From positions 1-64,000 of the forward strand of contig NZ_JAOALK010000002.1 of assembly GCF_025154055.1 (NCBI RefSeq): a stretch of DNA of 64,000 nt, read 5' to 3'. Within the stretch, counting starts at the first letter, position 1. Each line of letters begins with the position of its first letter. A model generated the notes under the pieces. The model was not told where the DNA came from and did no database searches. It saw only the letters and a program-made list of their open reading frames with translations. Positions 24,088-33,966 of the stretch are shown here, piece by piece. The stretch is from Aquibacillus koreensis. GTDB lineage: Bacteria > Bacillota > Bacilli > Bacillales > Amphibacillaceae. Made by a program: the position numbers and the translations under genes.

Positions 24088-26247
24088 ATGGGTACGACCG
24101 TTATTTTGGCAGAAAAGCCATCTGTTGCTAAAAATATAGCTGATGCCTTGAAAATAAAAAATAAGAAGGATGGTTATTTTGAAGGAGATCAATATATTAT
24201 TACTTGGGCTTTTGGTCATCTACTACAATTGTTTGATGCAAAAGATTACGACAGCAAAATGTTGCGATGGAAAATGGAAAATTTCCCATTCATCCCTAAT
24301 CAATTTAAATATAAGGTAAAGACAAATCCACGAAATAATCAACGCGCCGATGCAGGTGTATCTAAACAGTTGAAAACGATTGGAAAATTGATGAAAAGAA
24401 ATGATGTCGATACAATAATTTCGGCTTGTGATTTCGACCGAGAGGGCCAACTGATTGGCGATAGTATTATATCCAATATTAATCCCGGTAAAAAAGTTTA
24501 TCGACTTCTTTTAAATGAGTGGACCCAACAGGAAGTGATCGAAGGTTTAAAGAAGGTTCGACTAAATGAGGAGATGCGTCCGCTTGGTGATGCTGGACTA
24601 AGTAGACAGTGGGCAGATTGGGTAATTGGAATAAATTTGACGTCGGTTGCGACTTTAAAATATCAAAAAGGGAAAGGGAAAGCACTAAATATTGGACGAG
24701 TATTACTACCTACATTAAAAATTATTTATGATCGTGATAAAGAAATAAAACAGTTTGTCCCGGAAGATTATTTCAAGCTACAGGCTACTCTAGAAACGAA
24801 AGATAATCAGGAGTTTCAAGCGGTATATGTGGAAGGAAAGCAAGAAAAGTTTAAAGCGCAACAACCACTTGGAGAGATACAAAAGCAATTGAAGGACAAA
24901 TCGGCCCTAGTTATTGATAAACATGTAGAACGAAAGAAGGAATTTCCACCGTTATTATTTAATTTATCTAATCTACAAGGTCATATCACAAATAAGTATA
25001 AGGGATGGACATCAGATAAAGTTTTAAAGGTAGCGCAATCGCTTTACGAGAAAAAGCTAATTACTTACCCGCGTACATCAAGTATTGCTTTAGAAGAAAG
25101 CTTGGTTGGAAAAACTGCAAAAGTATTGCAAATGATTACGGAGGATTTGCCGTATAAAGATGAAGTGACATTTGTAAAATCCAAGCGTGTCTTTAACAAT
25201 AGTAAAGTTGAAAGTCATAGTGCGATCATTCCAACTTATGTAAAACCAAAAAAACTAACGTCTGACCAGCAGATTGTTTACGATGCAATCAAAAACAGGT
25301 TAATCATGCAATTTATGAAGCCAGCAGAGTATGAAGAAACAAAACTTTTATTAAAAGTAAAAGGAATAAGTCTTAAAGGAATCTTTGTTGCCAAAGGGAA
25401 AGTGCAACTGATTGAGGGATGGAAAAAAGTTGAACGTATGGTAACCAAAGATACATTGTTACCACCTATTGATGTGAATGAGGAATTACTGATTATAAAT
25501 ACCGAATTAACTGCTCATACCACGAAACCTCCGAAGTACCATACAGAAAAAACATTGTTGCGCGTGATGGAAACGTGTGGGAAGAGCTACCGTGAAGAGG
25601 ACAGTGAAGCACTATTAGGAGCGATTTTATCCGGATTCAGTATTGGTACACCAGCTACAAGAGCTGAGACAATTAAGAAGTTAAAAGATATTGGCTATAT
25701 TACTAGTGAAAGTAAGAACTTACTAGTTACGGATCTGGGAAGAAAACTAGTAGAGACTTTTCCGATTAGCGAATTGTTTGACTTGGAATTCACTGGAAGA
25801 CTAGAGAAGACGTTATCGGATATTGAGCGAAAAATAGTGACAAAAGATCAATTTCTTAGCTTTGTTTTTGATTTTACGAATAAAGCGGTTGCGACAGTAA
25901 AATCGGATCAAGATGTGCTCATACAGGAAATTACTTCTCAAAAGAAATCAACAGAAGTGCTAGGGAAATGTCCGATATGTGGAAATGCGATTATAGAGGG
26001 TACGAAAGGTTTTGGTTGTAGTAACTGGAAAAATGGTTGCAAGTTTGTTGTGTGGAAGAATGATAAATACTTAGCCGCAATGAAAAAGAGAGTAACAAAA
26101 ACGATGGTGAAAAGTTTACTAAAAGATAAAGTTGTATATGTAAAAGGTCTGACAAGTAAGAAAGGGAATAAGTTTAATGCATATTTAAGCTATGAAAAAA
26201 ATAAAGATAATGCATATTTTAGTTGGAGGATGGAATTTAAAAAGTAA
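24088..26247 (+). CDS. topB: DNA topoisomerase III
   Basis: Type IA topoisomerase that cuts one strand to decatenate DNA in replication and recombination. The 719-residue protein opens with the Toprim domain (VILAEKPSVAKNIADAL, and ACDFDREGQ with the metal-binding acidic residues). The catalytic tyrosine is in TYPRTSS at about residue 327, and TRAETIKKL belongs to the core. One C-terminal zinc-finger-like element (CPICGNAI...GCSNWKNGC) remains. The length equals the Bacillus enzyme. I prefer ATG 24088 because AAAAGGA ends nine bases upstream; it directly abuts the earlier ATG at 24079. Confidence 0.95.
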   Translation: MGTTVILAEKPSVAKNIADALKIKNKKDGYFEGDQYIITWAFGHLLQLFDAKDYDSKMLRWKMENFPFIPNQFKYKVKTNPRNNQRADAGVSKQLKTIGKLMKRNDVDTIISACDFDREGQLIGDSIISNINPGKKVYRLLLNEWTQQEVIEGLKKVRLNEEMRPLGDAGLSRQWADWVIGINLTSVATLKYQKGKGKALNIGRVLLPTLKIIYDRDKEIKQFVPEDYFKLQATLETKDNQEFQAVYVEGKQEKFKAQQPLGEIQKQLKDKSALVIDKHVERKKEFPPLLFNLSNLQGHITNKYKGWTSDKVLKVAQSLYEKKLITYPRTSSIALEESLVGKTAKVLQMITEDLPYKDEVTFVKSKRVFNNSKVESHSAIIPTYVKPKKLTSDQQIVYDAIKNRLIMQFMKPAEYEETKLLLKVKGISLKGIFVAKGKVQLIEGWKKVERMVTKDTLLPPIDVNEELLIINTELTAHTTKPPKYHTEKTLLRVMETCGKSYREEDSEALLGAILSGFSIGTPATRAETIKKLKDIGYITSESKNLLVTDLGRKLVETFPISELFDLEFTGRLEKTLSDIERKIVTKDQFLSFVFDFTNKAVATVKSDQDVLIQEITSQKKSTEVLGKCPICGNAIIEGTKGFGCSNWKNGCKFVVWKNDKYLAAMKKRVTKTMVKSLLKDKVVYVKGLTSKKGNKFNAYLSYEKNKDNAYFSWRMEFKK

Positions 26248-26400
26248 AGCCCAGTAGGTTATTTGGAGCAGATTAATATAAGATCGTAGATCAATTAAAT
26301 TGTCACTTAATGCAAGGTTTTATTTTAGAGAACCAAAATAAAACGATGACTTTACCTAAATATTGGATGAGGATCTGAAATTAAGATTAAGCGAAGTTGA

Positions 26401-26428
26401 ATAACCTATCATCGGATAGGTTATTTTT
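26401..26428 (+). terminator. terminator in the topB-vanW gap
   Basis: ATAACCTATC pairs with GATAGGTTAT, followed by TTTTTT. It lies about 150 bases behind topB; nothing else is seen in that gap. Confidence 0.85.
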
Positions 26429-26509
26429 TGTTTATTTCAACTGTTTATGGGGAGTTCCTTATCATGAAAAAAGCAAGTTTATCCATACTATGAAAAAAGG
26501 AGGTAGCTT

Positions 26510-27448
26510 ATGTATCCAGTACTTTTGGCTTTTATATATATTTTAGCGTCACCACAATATGATCCAGTAGAGTCACTTACCATTTTTAATAAGGATGAGG
26601 TGATAGAAGAAATTAATCGCGAGCAATATACGATTCCTTACTTTGATGAGAATATGGTTGACAGTGCAAAATTAGAATTACTTGCAAGGCGTATTAATAC
26701 ACTAATTTTGACAAAACCGCAAGATGCATGGATTAATGAACAAAATGAAATTGTCCCGGCCAAGACAGGGAAAATGCTGGATGAAAAGCAATTTTTAAAA
26801 CAGTTGTATCAATTTTACTATGAGGGTACAGTGTCTGAAATACAAGTACCTCTCAAACATGTGTATCCGAAAGTAGATAGTGAATTATTAGAAAAGATTT
26901 ATTCGAAAAGAATAGGTCAATACACTACTTACTTCAACTCAAAAAATGAAGAAAGATCTAATAATATTTATATTTCTACGGAAGCAATCAATAATCAAGT
27001 TGTGTTTCCGAATGAAGTATTCTCATTCAATCACGTTGTAGGGAAGAGAACCAAAGAAAGAGGATACCTACCAGCACCAGTGATTGTGAAAGGTGAATTA
27101 GCAGAAGATGTAGGGGGAGGTATTTGCCAAGTATCATCCACTCTGTATAATGCAATTGACAGGGCAGGAATAAAAGTAGTCGAACGTTACTCTCACAGTA
27201 GACGTGTGCCTTATGTACCGTCAGGTCGTGATGCAACAGTAAGTTGGTATGGTCCAGATTTTACTTTTATGAATAATTACAATCAGCCAGTGTTCATTAA
27301 AGCATCCGCAAAACATGGGCAAGTAATGATCTCCATCTATTCATCTGAAATAATCCGTACAAACAAAAATGACATCCCAAAAGCTACAGATCAGTTACCT
27401 AAAGAAATACATGTAAACGAGTATGGGGAATACAAGTTATCACATTAA
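26510..27448 (+). CDS. VanW family protein
   Basis: The 312-residue protein has a short hydrophobic N-terminus, a weakly conserved N-domain with a G5/PG-binding-like flavour, and a VanW domain from about residue 140. Family hallmarks are the segments FSFNHVVGKRTKERGY, GGGICQVSSTLYNA with the invariant Cys, and the His/Arg-rich ERYSHSRRVPYVPSGRDATVSW. VanW proteins are exported and linked to the cell envelope; no enzymatic activity is established. The start is ATG with AAAGGAGG upstream. It resembles Bacillus YoaR. It is a single gene between two terminators. Confidence 0.88.
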   Translation: MYPVLLAFIYILASPQYDPVESLTIFNKDEVIEEINREQYTIPYFDENMVDSAKLELLARRINTLILTKPQDAWINEQNEIVPAKTGKMLDEKQFLKQLYQFYYEGTVSEIQVPLKHVYPKVDSELLEKIYSKRIGQYTTYFNSKNEERSNNIYISTEAINNQVVFPNEVFSFNHVVGKRTKERGYLPAPVIVKGELAEDVGGGICQVSSTLYNAIDRAGIKVVERYSHSRRVPYVPSGRDATVSWYGPDFTFMNNYNQPVFIKASAKHGQVMISIYSSEIIRTNKNDIPKATDQLPKEIHVNEYGEYKLSH

Positions 27449-27463
27449 ATCCTCATGCTCAGT

Positions 27464-27506
27464 AAATAAATCTTTTTGCAAAAAGGCGAAAGGATTTATT
27501 TTTTTA
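27464..27506 (+). terminator. terminator of the VanW gene
   Basis: AAATAAATCTTT pairs imperfectly with AAAGGATTTATTT; a T run follows. The remaining gap up to 27712 carries the nirB promoter region, in which I see no clear known operator. Confidence 0.7.
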
Positions 27507-27712
27507 TTGAAATATGTAGAGAGCGTTTACGAGCTAGGTACGCAGGATTGTTTAGGTTATTAGACCTTTATTGTGAAAGGTTACACCAAGAGGTGGTATA
27601 TTTATTCCTTGTCAGATAAATTAACAAGTAAATTGAATACCCCTTTTATTTTTGATTACATAGAGATAGATAAAATATTCAGAAAATTTAAACGTATGGA
27701 GGGGTAACATAC

Positions 27713-30124
27713 ATGGTTAAGCAAAAACTAATTCTAATTGGGAATGGGATGGCAGGGATTCGTGCAATAGAAGAAATACTTAAAAAGAAGCCAACTGTCT
27801 TTGATATTACAGTGTTTGGTAGTGAGCCTTATCCAAACTATAATCGGATTCAACTTTCTAAAGTATTACAAGGTGATACGGAAGTTAGTGATATAACATT
27901 AAACGAATGGCAGTGGTATGAAGATAACGGGATCCGTCTTTATCCAGGTGAAACAGTAACAAAAATTGATAAAGAGAAGCAATTTGTATATACGGATAAA
28001 GGTCGCATCGAGGAATATGATCATTTAATTATTGCAACTGGATCCAATCCTTTTATGTTACCTTTACCAGGCGTTGATAAGGAAGGCGTAACTGCTTTTC
28101 GTGACATTAAAGACTGTGAACAAATGATTGATTATTCCCAGAAATATAGCAGGGCTGCAGTAATAGGTGGTGGGTTACTAGGTCTTGAAGCAGCTCGTGG
28201 CTTGCTTAATTTAGGAATGAATGTAGATGTCATTCATATTTCTGATTATCTCATGGAAAGGCAACTAGATCGTGATGCGGGACAATTACTTCAAAAAGAA
28301 TTAGAAGCGCAAGGGATGAATTTCTTATTGGAGAAACAAACAGTTGAGATTACTGGTAAGAAGAAAGTAACTGGACTTAAATTTAAAGATGGTGGCCAAA
28401 TCAGTGCTGATTTAGTAGTCATGGCTGTCGGTATCAAACCTAATGTAGCGTTAGCTGAAGAAAGTGGGATAGGGGTAAATCGTGGGATTGTAGTTAATGA
28501 TCACATGGAAACCAATGTGCCAAATATATACGCAGTGGGTGAATGTGCAGAGCACAGACAAATGGTTTACGGTCTGGTTGCTCCACTATACGAACAAGGG
28601 CAAGCATTAGCGAAACATATATGTGGTATCGAAGGTCAAGGATATCAGGGTTCTATCCTATCTACACAGTTAAAAGTGTCCGGTGTAGATGTATTCTCTA
28701 CCGGAAAAATTAACGAGGATGCAGACACAAAAGCAATCAAAATGTTTGATGATTGGAATGGAACGTACAAAAAGATCCTAGTAGACGAAGGCAAAATTAC
28801 TGGAGCAGTATTATTTGGTGATACAAAGGACGGAAATCGCCTACTTAGCTTAATTAAAAAAGGAACAGACGTTGAAGAATATTTAAATACTGATCGAAAT
28901 GAGGAATCGGGAGTTAGCTTAGTAGCAGGTATGCCAGACGATGAGATTATTTGTGGATGTAATGGTGTTACAAAAGGAACAATTGTTGAAGCGATTCAAG
29001 CAGATGGATTAACAACCTTAGAACAGGTGAAGGGCTGCACGAATGCATCTCGTTCCTGTGGTACATGTAAATCACTAGTTTCAGATTTATTAGAGTGTAC
29101 ACTTGGTGACGACTATAACGAGAATCAGAAAGAAACTATTTGTGCTTGTACAGACTTATCAAAGGATGAAGTTATTGCTGAAATTAAAGAGAAAAAACTT
29201 ACCCATACAAGAGAAGTCATGCATGTACTAGGGTGGAGAAATGAAGAAGGTTGCTCAAAGTGTAAACCAGCCCTAAACTATTATCTCGGTATGGTCAATC
29301 CTACGGAATATGAAGACGAACGTGAATCACGATTTGTTAATGAACGCTTGCACGCTAATATTCAAAATGATGGTACGTATTCTGTTGTACCAAGAATGTA
29401 TGGTGGGGTAACAAATGCAGATGATCTTCGCAAAATTGCGGATGTAGCAGATAAATACGAAGTTGGAATGATCAAGTTAACTGGCGGACAACGCATTGAT
29501 TTACTCGGCATAAAGAAGGATGATTTACCTAGTATTTGGGCTGATCTTGGAATGCCTTCCGGTTACGCTTATGGTAAATCAGTTCGAACGGTGAAGACGT
29601 GTGTAGGTGCTAACTTCTGTCGCTTCGGTACGCAGGACTCGGTTGGAATGGGCATTGACATCGAGAAAAAGTTTGAGGGATTAAATACGCCACATAAGGT
29701 GAAAATGGGCGTTTCTGCTTGTCCACGAAACTGTGCAGAAGGTGGCGTCAAAGATGTTGGTGTAATTGGACTTGATGGGATATGGGAAGTGTATGTTGGT
29801 GGTAATGGTGGCACAGAGCTTCGTCAGGCTGAAATTTTATCAAAGGTGAAAACACAAGAAGAAGTACTAGAAGTCATCGGTGCATTCTTACAATACTACA
29901 GAGAAAATGCAAATTATCTAGAAAGAACGTCTCACTGGGTTGCTCGTGTTGGTATTGAGCATGTAAAAGAAGTGATTGGAAACAAAGAAATGCGAGATGC
30001 GCTAAATGAACGAATGGATCTTACCTTATCTACGATTAAAGAGCCTTGGAGTGAAGCGGTTCAGAATCAAACGTTACTGAAAGAGCTTTATGAAAAAGTC
30101 AATGTGCCAACAGCTTCGAAATAG
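27713..30124 (+). CDS. nirB: assimilatory nitrite reductase [NAD(P)H], large subunit
   Basis: Cytoplasmic enzyme reducing nitrite to ammonium with six electrons. The 803-residue protein shows the full order: FAD domain (IGNGMAGIRAIEEI), NAD(P)H domain (AVIGGGLLGLEAARG), a BFD-like [2Fe-2S] region with the C-x-C and C-x2-C cysteines (IICGCNG, RSCGTCK), a second Cys cluster (ICACTD, GCSKCKP), then the sulfite/nitrite reductase half. There, CVGANFC (about 631-637) and CPRNC (about 672-676) bind the [4Fe-4S]-siroheme. The start is ATG with GGAGGGG upstream. The nirD and siroheme genes follow on the same strand, so cofactor and enzyme are made together. Confidence 0.96.
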   Translation: MVKQKLILIGNGMAGIRAIEEILKKKPTVFDITVFGSEPYPNYNRIQLSKVLQGDTEVSDITLNEWQWYEDNGIRLYPGETVTKIDKEKQFVYTDKGRIEEYDHLIIATGSNPFMLPLPGVDKEGVTAFRDIKDCEQMIDYSQKYSRAAVIGGGLLGLEAARGLLNLGMNVDVIHISDYLMERQLDRDAGQLLQKELEAQGMNFLLEKQTVEITGKKKVTGLKFKDGGQISADLVVMAVGIKPNVALAEESGIGVNRGIVVNDHMETNVPNIYAVGECAEHRQMVYGLVAPLYEQGQALAKHICGIEGQGYQGSILSTQLKVSGVDVFSTGKINEDADTKAIKMFDDWNGTYKKILVDEGKITGAVLFGDTKDGNRLLSLIKKGTDVEEYLNTDRNEESGVSLVAGMPDDEIICGCNGVTKGTIVEAIQADGLTTLEQVKGCTNASRSCGTCKSLVSDLLECTLGDDYNENQKETICACTDLSKDEVIAEIKEKKLTHTREVMHVLGWRNEEGCSKCKPALNYYLGMVNPTEYEDERESRFVNERLHANIQNDGTYSVVPRMYGGVTNADDLRKIADVADKYEVGMIKLTGGQRIDLLGIKKDDLPSIWADLGMPSGYAYGKSVRTVKTCVGANFCRFGTQDSVGMGIDIEKKFEGLNTPHKVKMGVSACPRNCAEGGVKDVGVIGLDGIWEVYVGGNGGTELRQAEILSKVKTQEEVLEVIGAFLQYYRENANYLERTSHWVARVGIEHVKEVIGNKEMRDALNERMDLTLSTIKEPWSEAVQNQTLLKELYEKVNVPTASK

Positions 30125-30148
30125 ATTTTCTTTAGGGGGAATTTCAAT

Positions 30149-30472
30149 ATGGAAAAGACAATGCGTAAGGTTTTTATAGGAAAGTATAGCGAACTTCCAG
30201 AAAGGTTAGGGAAAACAGTCATTTTCGGTGATCAGGAAATAGCAGTCTTTAAATTAACAAGTGGAAAAATAAAGGCAATTGAAAATCGTTGCCCTCATAG
30301 AGGCGGTTCTTTAGCGGAAGGAATGGTAAGTGGTGACCATGTCTTTTGTCCACTTCATGATTGGAAAGTAAGTGTGATTGACGGGCTTGTGCAAGCGCCG
30401 GATGAAGGCTGTGTGCAAACATTTGATGTAGAAGTGACGGACGACCAAGTATATGTGTTCATAAACGATTAA
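30149..30472 (+). CDS. nirD: nitrite reductase small subunit (Rieske-type)
   Basis: The 107-residue partner of NirB has the Rieske fold with both ligand pairs intact: C-x-H in RCPHRGGSL and C-x2-H in FCPLHDWKV, so a [2Fe-2S] cluster is expected. In many NirD proteins these ligands are lost, which makes this copy worth noting. The start is ATG with AGGGGGAA upstream. It follows nirB after 24 bases, certainly in the same operon. Confidence 0.94.
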   Translation: MEKTMRKVFIGKYSELPERLGKTVIFGDQEIAVFKLTSGKIKAIENRCPHRGGSLAEGMVSGDHVFCPLHDWKVSVIDGLVQAPDEGCVQTFDVEVTDDQVYVFIND

Positions 30473-30565
30473 TAATCACCTGATTTTAAGTAGGAATATA
30501 GATATCTAGTTTAAAAATGCCCGAAGAAAAGTGCGAAAGACTGGCAGAGGCGTAGGAGGAGACGA

Positions 30566-31351
30566 ATGATGGGGATGGTGTATATCGTTGGAGCGGGTCC
30601 TGGTGATCCTGATTTAATCACTGTAAAGGCGCTTAAGTGTATCCAAAAGGCAGATGTAATTTTTTATGATCGATTGATTAATCGAGACTTACTGAAAGAA
30701 GCTAAGGCTGATGCAGATCTGATTTATTGTGGTAAATTACCTAAATTTCATACGATGAAACAAGAAACGATTAATCATCTATTAGTCAAGTATGCAATGC
30801 AAGGAAAAACGGTTACTAGATTAAAAGGTGGAGATCCATTTGTGTATGGTCGTGGTGCAGAGGAGATTGAAGCTTTAGCAAAGAAGGGGATTGAATATGA
30901 AGTAATTCCAGGTATCACATCTGGCATCGCTGCTCCAGCCTATGCAGATATACCCATCACGCATCGAGAGCTTGGCAATTCATTTGCTGTCGTTACAGGG
31001 CATTGCAAAAAAGGTAAACCAACAGATATTAAATGGGAAAACCTTTCTAAAGGTGTTGATACATTGGCCATCTATATGGGAATTAGCAACCTGCCATATA
31101 TATGTGCACAATTAACAACACATGGAAAGGAAAAGAATACTCCGGTAGCAATTATTCAACAGGGAACAACGAAACAACAACGGGTTGTTACAGGTACACT
31201 GGAGTCTATTGTAGGTGTCGTAGAAAAGGCATCTATTCAAAATCCTGCAATGATTGTTGTTGGAGAGGTTGTCCGTTTCCGTCATAAAATTAATCAATTA
31301 AAGATCATGAACCAGCGTACACCTGAAAGCGGATTGCTAGAGGCTTACTAA
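30566..31351 (+). CDS. cobA: uroporphyrinogen-III C-methyltransferase (SUMT)
   Basis: The enzyme transfers two methyl groups from S-adenosylmethionine to uroporphyrinogen III, giving precorrin-2, the first step to siroheme. The 261-residue protein has the GAGPGDPDLITVKAL N-terminus and RLKGGDPFVYGRGAEE substrate motif of single-domain SUMTs, without a fused synthase or CysG N-domain. Two adjacent ATGs (30566, 30569) follow AGGAGG; either could start. It lies 93 bases behind nirD and before sirB, and with sirC at 33220 completes the three-enzyme siroheme route. The symbol nasF is used for the B. subtilis gene in this context. Confidence 0.93.
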   Translation: MMGMVYIVGAGPGDPDLITVKALKCIQKADVIFYDRLINRDLLKEAKADADLIYCGKLPKFHTMKQETINHLLVKYAMQGKTVTRLKGGDPFVYGRGAEEIEALAKKGIEYEVIPGITSGIAAPAYADIPITHRELGNSFAVVTGHCKKGKPTDIKWENLSKGVDTLAIYMGISNLPYICAQLTTHGKEKNTPVAIIQQGTTKQQRVVTGTLESIVGVVEKASIQNPAMIVVGEVVRFRHKINQLKIMNQRTPESGLLEAY

Positions 31352-31399
31352 ATAAAGATGTTTGTAAACAGAGAACTATACAAAAATAGAATGGAGTTG

Positions 31400-32164
31400 G
31401 TGATTATTCAAGCGATATTATATATATGCCATGGTAGTAGAGTTGGAAAAGCTAGCCAGGAAGCCATTGATTTTGTAAGGAAAACGATGTCTCTTGTGGA
31501 TGCACCGGTCCAAGAATATTGTTTCTTAGAGCTAGCAAGTCCAACTATACTCGAAGGGGTAGATCAATGTGTGAAAAGAGGGGCTACTAATATTGCAGTA
31601 GTGCCAGTATTATTACTAACAGCAACACATGCTAAAAAAGATATTCCTGACGTTTTAGACCATGCAAAAAAGGAATATCCAAATGTAAACTTTAGTTATG
31701 GAAGTCCTTTAGGTGTGCAGGAGCAAATGATTGATGTACTGGTTGAAAGGTTAACTGAAAAGTGCAAGGTTACCCCAGATATGCAGGTATTATTAGTAGG
31801 AAGAGGAAGTAGTGATCCTGATGCTATAAAAGACATAAACAAGATTGCAAGTCTTTTGCAAGAAAGAATTGATGTGTCTTCTGTAAATACTTGCTTCTTG
31901 GCGGCTGCTCGTCCTAAATTTGAAGAAATGTTACGTTCCACTGCTGCATTTGGTGCCGAGCGGATCGTCATTTTACCTTATCTCTTATTCACCGGAGTAC
32001 TGATGACAGATATTGAACGATTTGTAGACCAACTATATATAAATCCAGAACAAGAAATAATGATATGTGATTACTTAGGAGATCACACCAATGTAACCCA
32101 ATTACTAAGGAATAGGGTAGAAGAAGCAATAGAAGAAGGTGAGAAAATTGCAACAATGGCTTAA
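31400..32164 (+). CDS. sirB: sirohydrochlorin ferrochelatase (SirB/CbiX long form)
   Basis: This chelatase inserts iron into sirohydrochlorin to finish siroheme. The two-domain form of about 255 residues has the N-terminal ILYICHGSRVGKA with the catalytic His and a second similar half (VLLVGRGSSDPD...) after residue 130, in which the His is replaced by Arg as is usual in one half. The start is uncertain: I favour GTG 31400 (next to GGAG, giving the family-like MIIQAILYICHGSR) over ATG 31391 and ATG 31358, which lack binding sites. It overlaps the next gene by 26 bases. Confidence 0.85.
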   Translation: MIIQAILYICHGSRVGKASQEAIDFVRKTMSLVDAPVQEYCFLELASPTILEGVDQCVKRGATNIAVVPVLLLTATHAKKDIPDVLDHAKKEYPNVNFSYGSPLGVQEQMIDVLVERLTEKCKVTPDMQVLLVGRGSSDPDAIKDINKIASLLQERIDVSSVNTCFLAAARPKFEEMLRSTAAFGAERIVILPYLLFTGVLMTDIERFVDQLYINPEQEIMICDYLGDHTNVTQLLRNRVEEAIEEGEKIATMA

Positions 32165-33206
32165 AGAAGTAGCTAGGGGGAAACGAGGTTCGAAGGATTT
32201 AAGCTATAATGAAACCTTGGAAGTTGCTAGATCTATTATTCATGGGCATGCAACTGATGCACAAATTGCAGCTTATTTTATAGCGGAGCGTCTAAAAACC
32301 GAATCACCGGATGAACTGTTGGCTTTTGTTCACGCATATCAAGCGCATAGTGAAAAACTGTTGCTTTCGCCAACTATTACTGATCATATCATTGATTTTG
32401 CTGGTCCTTACAATGGTAGAAATACGTTTGCTGCAACGATCCCAGCCTCGATCTTAATGGCAGATCATGGCATACCTGCATTTTTACATGGTAGTGATTC
32501 ATTACCTCCAAAGTATGGTTTGCCAATCATGGATATTCTACTCGAATTAGGAGTTGATATTGATTCATCCAAAGCGAACCTCTCACAATCTATAGAAGAT
32601 TGTCTTATCGGCTTTGCTTGGACAGAGAGATATAATCATAGCCTAGGAGAATTAAGATCAATCCGCGAACAAATAGGTGTACGAACATTAATGAATACGG
32701 TTGAAAAATTATTAAATCTATCGCAGGCTAAATCATTAATGATGGGGGCCTTTCATCGGACAGCAATCAATAAGATTTACCCTATTTTCCAACAACTTTC
32801 TTATCAAAATGTTTTTATCGTTCAAGGGTTGGAAGGGTCAGAAGATGTACCTGTTCACCGAAACAGTTTTGTGTTCCAATTAACAGAAGATTCTTTGGAC
32901 TCCTTTATTGTAAAACCAGAGGAATATGGATTGTTAAATAAAGACTTTGACAAGAATGAAAAGTTAACAGCGGAAGAACAACGAGATATTACACTTGCTG
33001 TGCTTAGTGGAGACAAGTCACCAACGTACCGGTATTACTATAACCAAGTCGTATTTAATACAGGAATTCGCTATTACTTATTTGGTGCCACGAAAACAAT
33101 TGAAGAGGGTATAGATGTAGCGAAAGAACAAATACAAAAGCAAAGTGGTTTGAGAATGCTTGAAAAATGGAAACAAAGACAACTACTTATAAAAGATGCA
33201 AATTAG
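32139..33206 (+). CDS. TrpD2/YbiB-like (anthranilate phosphoribosyltransferase fold) protein
   Basis: The 355-residue protein has the helical N-domain and nucleoside-phosphorylase-like core of the glycosyltransferase family 3 fold (LSYNETLEVARSIIHGHATDAQIAAYFIAERLKTES). The TrpD pattern for phosphoribosyl-pyrophosphate binding (GTGGD...NxST) is replaced by DFAGPYNGRNTFAAT, so anthranilate phosphoribosyl transfer is unlikely. YbiB/TrpD2 relatives bind nucleic acids. The start is GTG 32139 inside sirB; a TTG at 32148 with GGTGAG upstream is a good alternative. Its fixed place at the end of the nitrite reductase-siroheme operon suggests a linked but unknown role. Confidence 0.8.
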   Translation: MRKLQQWLKEVARGKRGSKDLSYNETLEVARSIIHGHATDAQIAAYFIAERLKTESPDELLAFVHAYQAHSEKLLLSPTITDHIIDFAGPYNGRNTFAATIPASILMADHGIPAFLHGSDSLPPKYGLPIMDILLELGVDIDSSKANLSQSIEDCLIGFAWTERYNHSLGELRSIREQIGVRTLMNTVEKLLNLSQAKSLMMGAFHRTAINKIYPIFQQLSYQNVFIVQGLEGSEDVPVHRNSFVFQLTEDSLDSFIVKPEEYGLLNKDFDKNEKLTAEEQRDITLAVLSGDKSPTYRYYYNQVVFNTGIRYYLFGATKTIEEGIDVAKEQIQKQSGLRMLEKWKQRQLLIKDAN

Positions 33207-33208
33207 AG

Positions 33209-33236
33209 AAGCTCATAGGCTACCTACGAGTTTCTT
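33209..33236. terminator. hairpin between convergent TrpD2-like gene and sirC
   Basis: AAGCTCATAGG pairs with CCTACGAGTTT around CTA, with one mismatch and one wobble. It includes the stop codon and last codons of sirC and is followed by TTTCTTT on the plus strand. Confidence 0.6.
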
Positions 33237-33846
33237 TCATTTGTTCGTTAATCCATTGTAATGTTTCAAATTGTCTTTCTCGGTCTAATAACTCATTTGT
33301 CACAAGTAGTTCTAATAGACGTTTTTTCTCTTCATTTGTGAAAGTAGATTCCTTAATAAGGGTACGAGCTTCAAATAAAAAATCAAGATATGCTTCATAA
33401 CGCTCATCATATGTTTGCTCTATTTCTCGCTTTAAATTTTTAGCAAGTATTGGACTCGCCCCATCTGTAGAAATAGCAATGGAAAGTTTGCCGCGTTTTA
33501 CTTGAATTGGAAACTGAATATTACCTTGTGTAGCATCTTCAGCATGATTAATTAATAAGTAATCAGGTGCAGATAAAACTGCTTGCTTATTTACTTCTTT
33601 ACTATTTGTTGCAATCACACATAAAAATACGTCGTGAACGTCCTCAGGAGAAAAACTCTTTTTCTTCCACAGTATTTTATTTTGAAGGGATAATTGTTCG
33701 ATGGTTGGTGTGACAGATGGGCTTATAACTGTAATGCTACCTTCTGTTGGTAATAGATTTGTAATCTTTCTTTCGGCAATTTTTCCTCCGCCAATGACAA
33801 GAATTTTCTTCCCTTTTAAATCAAGCATAATTGGAATGGAAGACAT
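33220..33846 (-). CDS. sirC: precorrin-2 dehydrogenase (SirC, NAD-dependent)
   Basis: The enzyme oxidises precorrin-2 to sirohydrochlorin, the middle step of siroheme synthesis. The 208-residue protein has the family start IPIMLDLKGKKILVIGGGKIAERKITNLL, a Rossmann NAD site, followed by the CysG-N-like region (FLCVIATNSKEVN, FSIAISTDGASPILAKNLK-type block). It lacks the methyltransferase domain, matching the separate SUMT gene. The ATG has AAAGGAAG seven bases upstream. It faces the nitrite operon convergently, so it has its own promoter despite the shared pathway. Confidence 0.9.
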   Translation of the reverse strand: MSSIPIMLDLKGKKILVIGGGKIAERKITNLLPTEGSITVISPSVTPTIEQLSLQNKILWKKKSFSPEDVHDVFLCVIATNSKEVNKQAVLSAPDYLLINHAEDATQGNIQFPIQVKRGKLSIAISTDGASPILAKNLKREIEQTYDERYEAYLDFLFEARTLIKESTFTNEEKKRLLELLVTNELLDRERQFETLQWINEQMKETRR

Positions 33847-33966
33847 GCATACACTTCCTTTTTGTATAGATTTGTCGGATGTTTAGAAGTTTTGGTAAAT
33901 AGATAGATTATCATTATATTTCTTGTATAATGACCAATTGTATCATAAAAATTTAACAGGAGAATA

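Noticed and set aside
27575-27595. Rex- or FNR-like site (TTGTGAAAGGTTACACCAA) before nirB
   Set aside because: Only the left half matches; the right half deviates at several positions, so it is not listed as a site.
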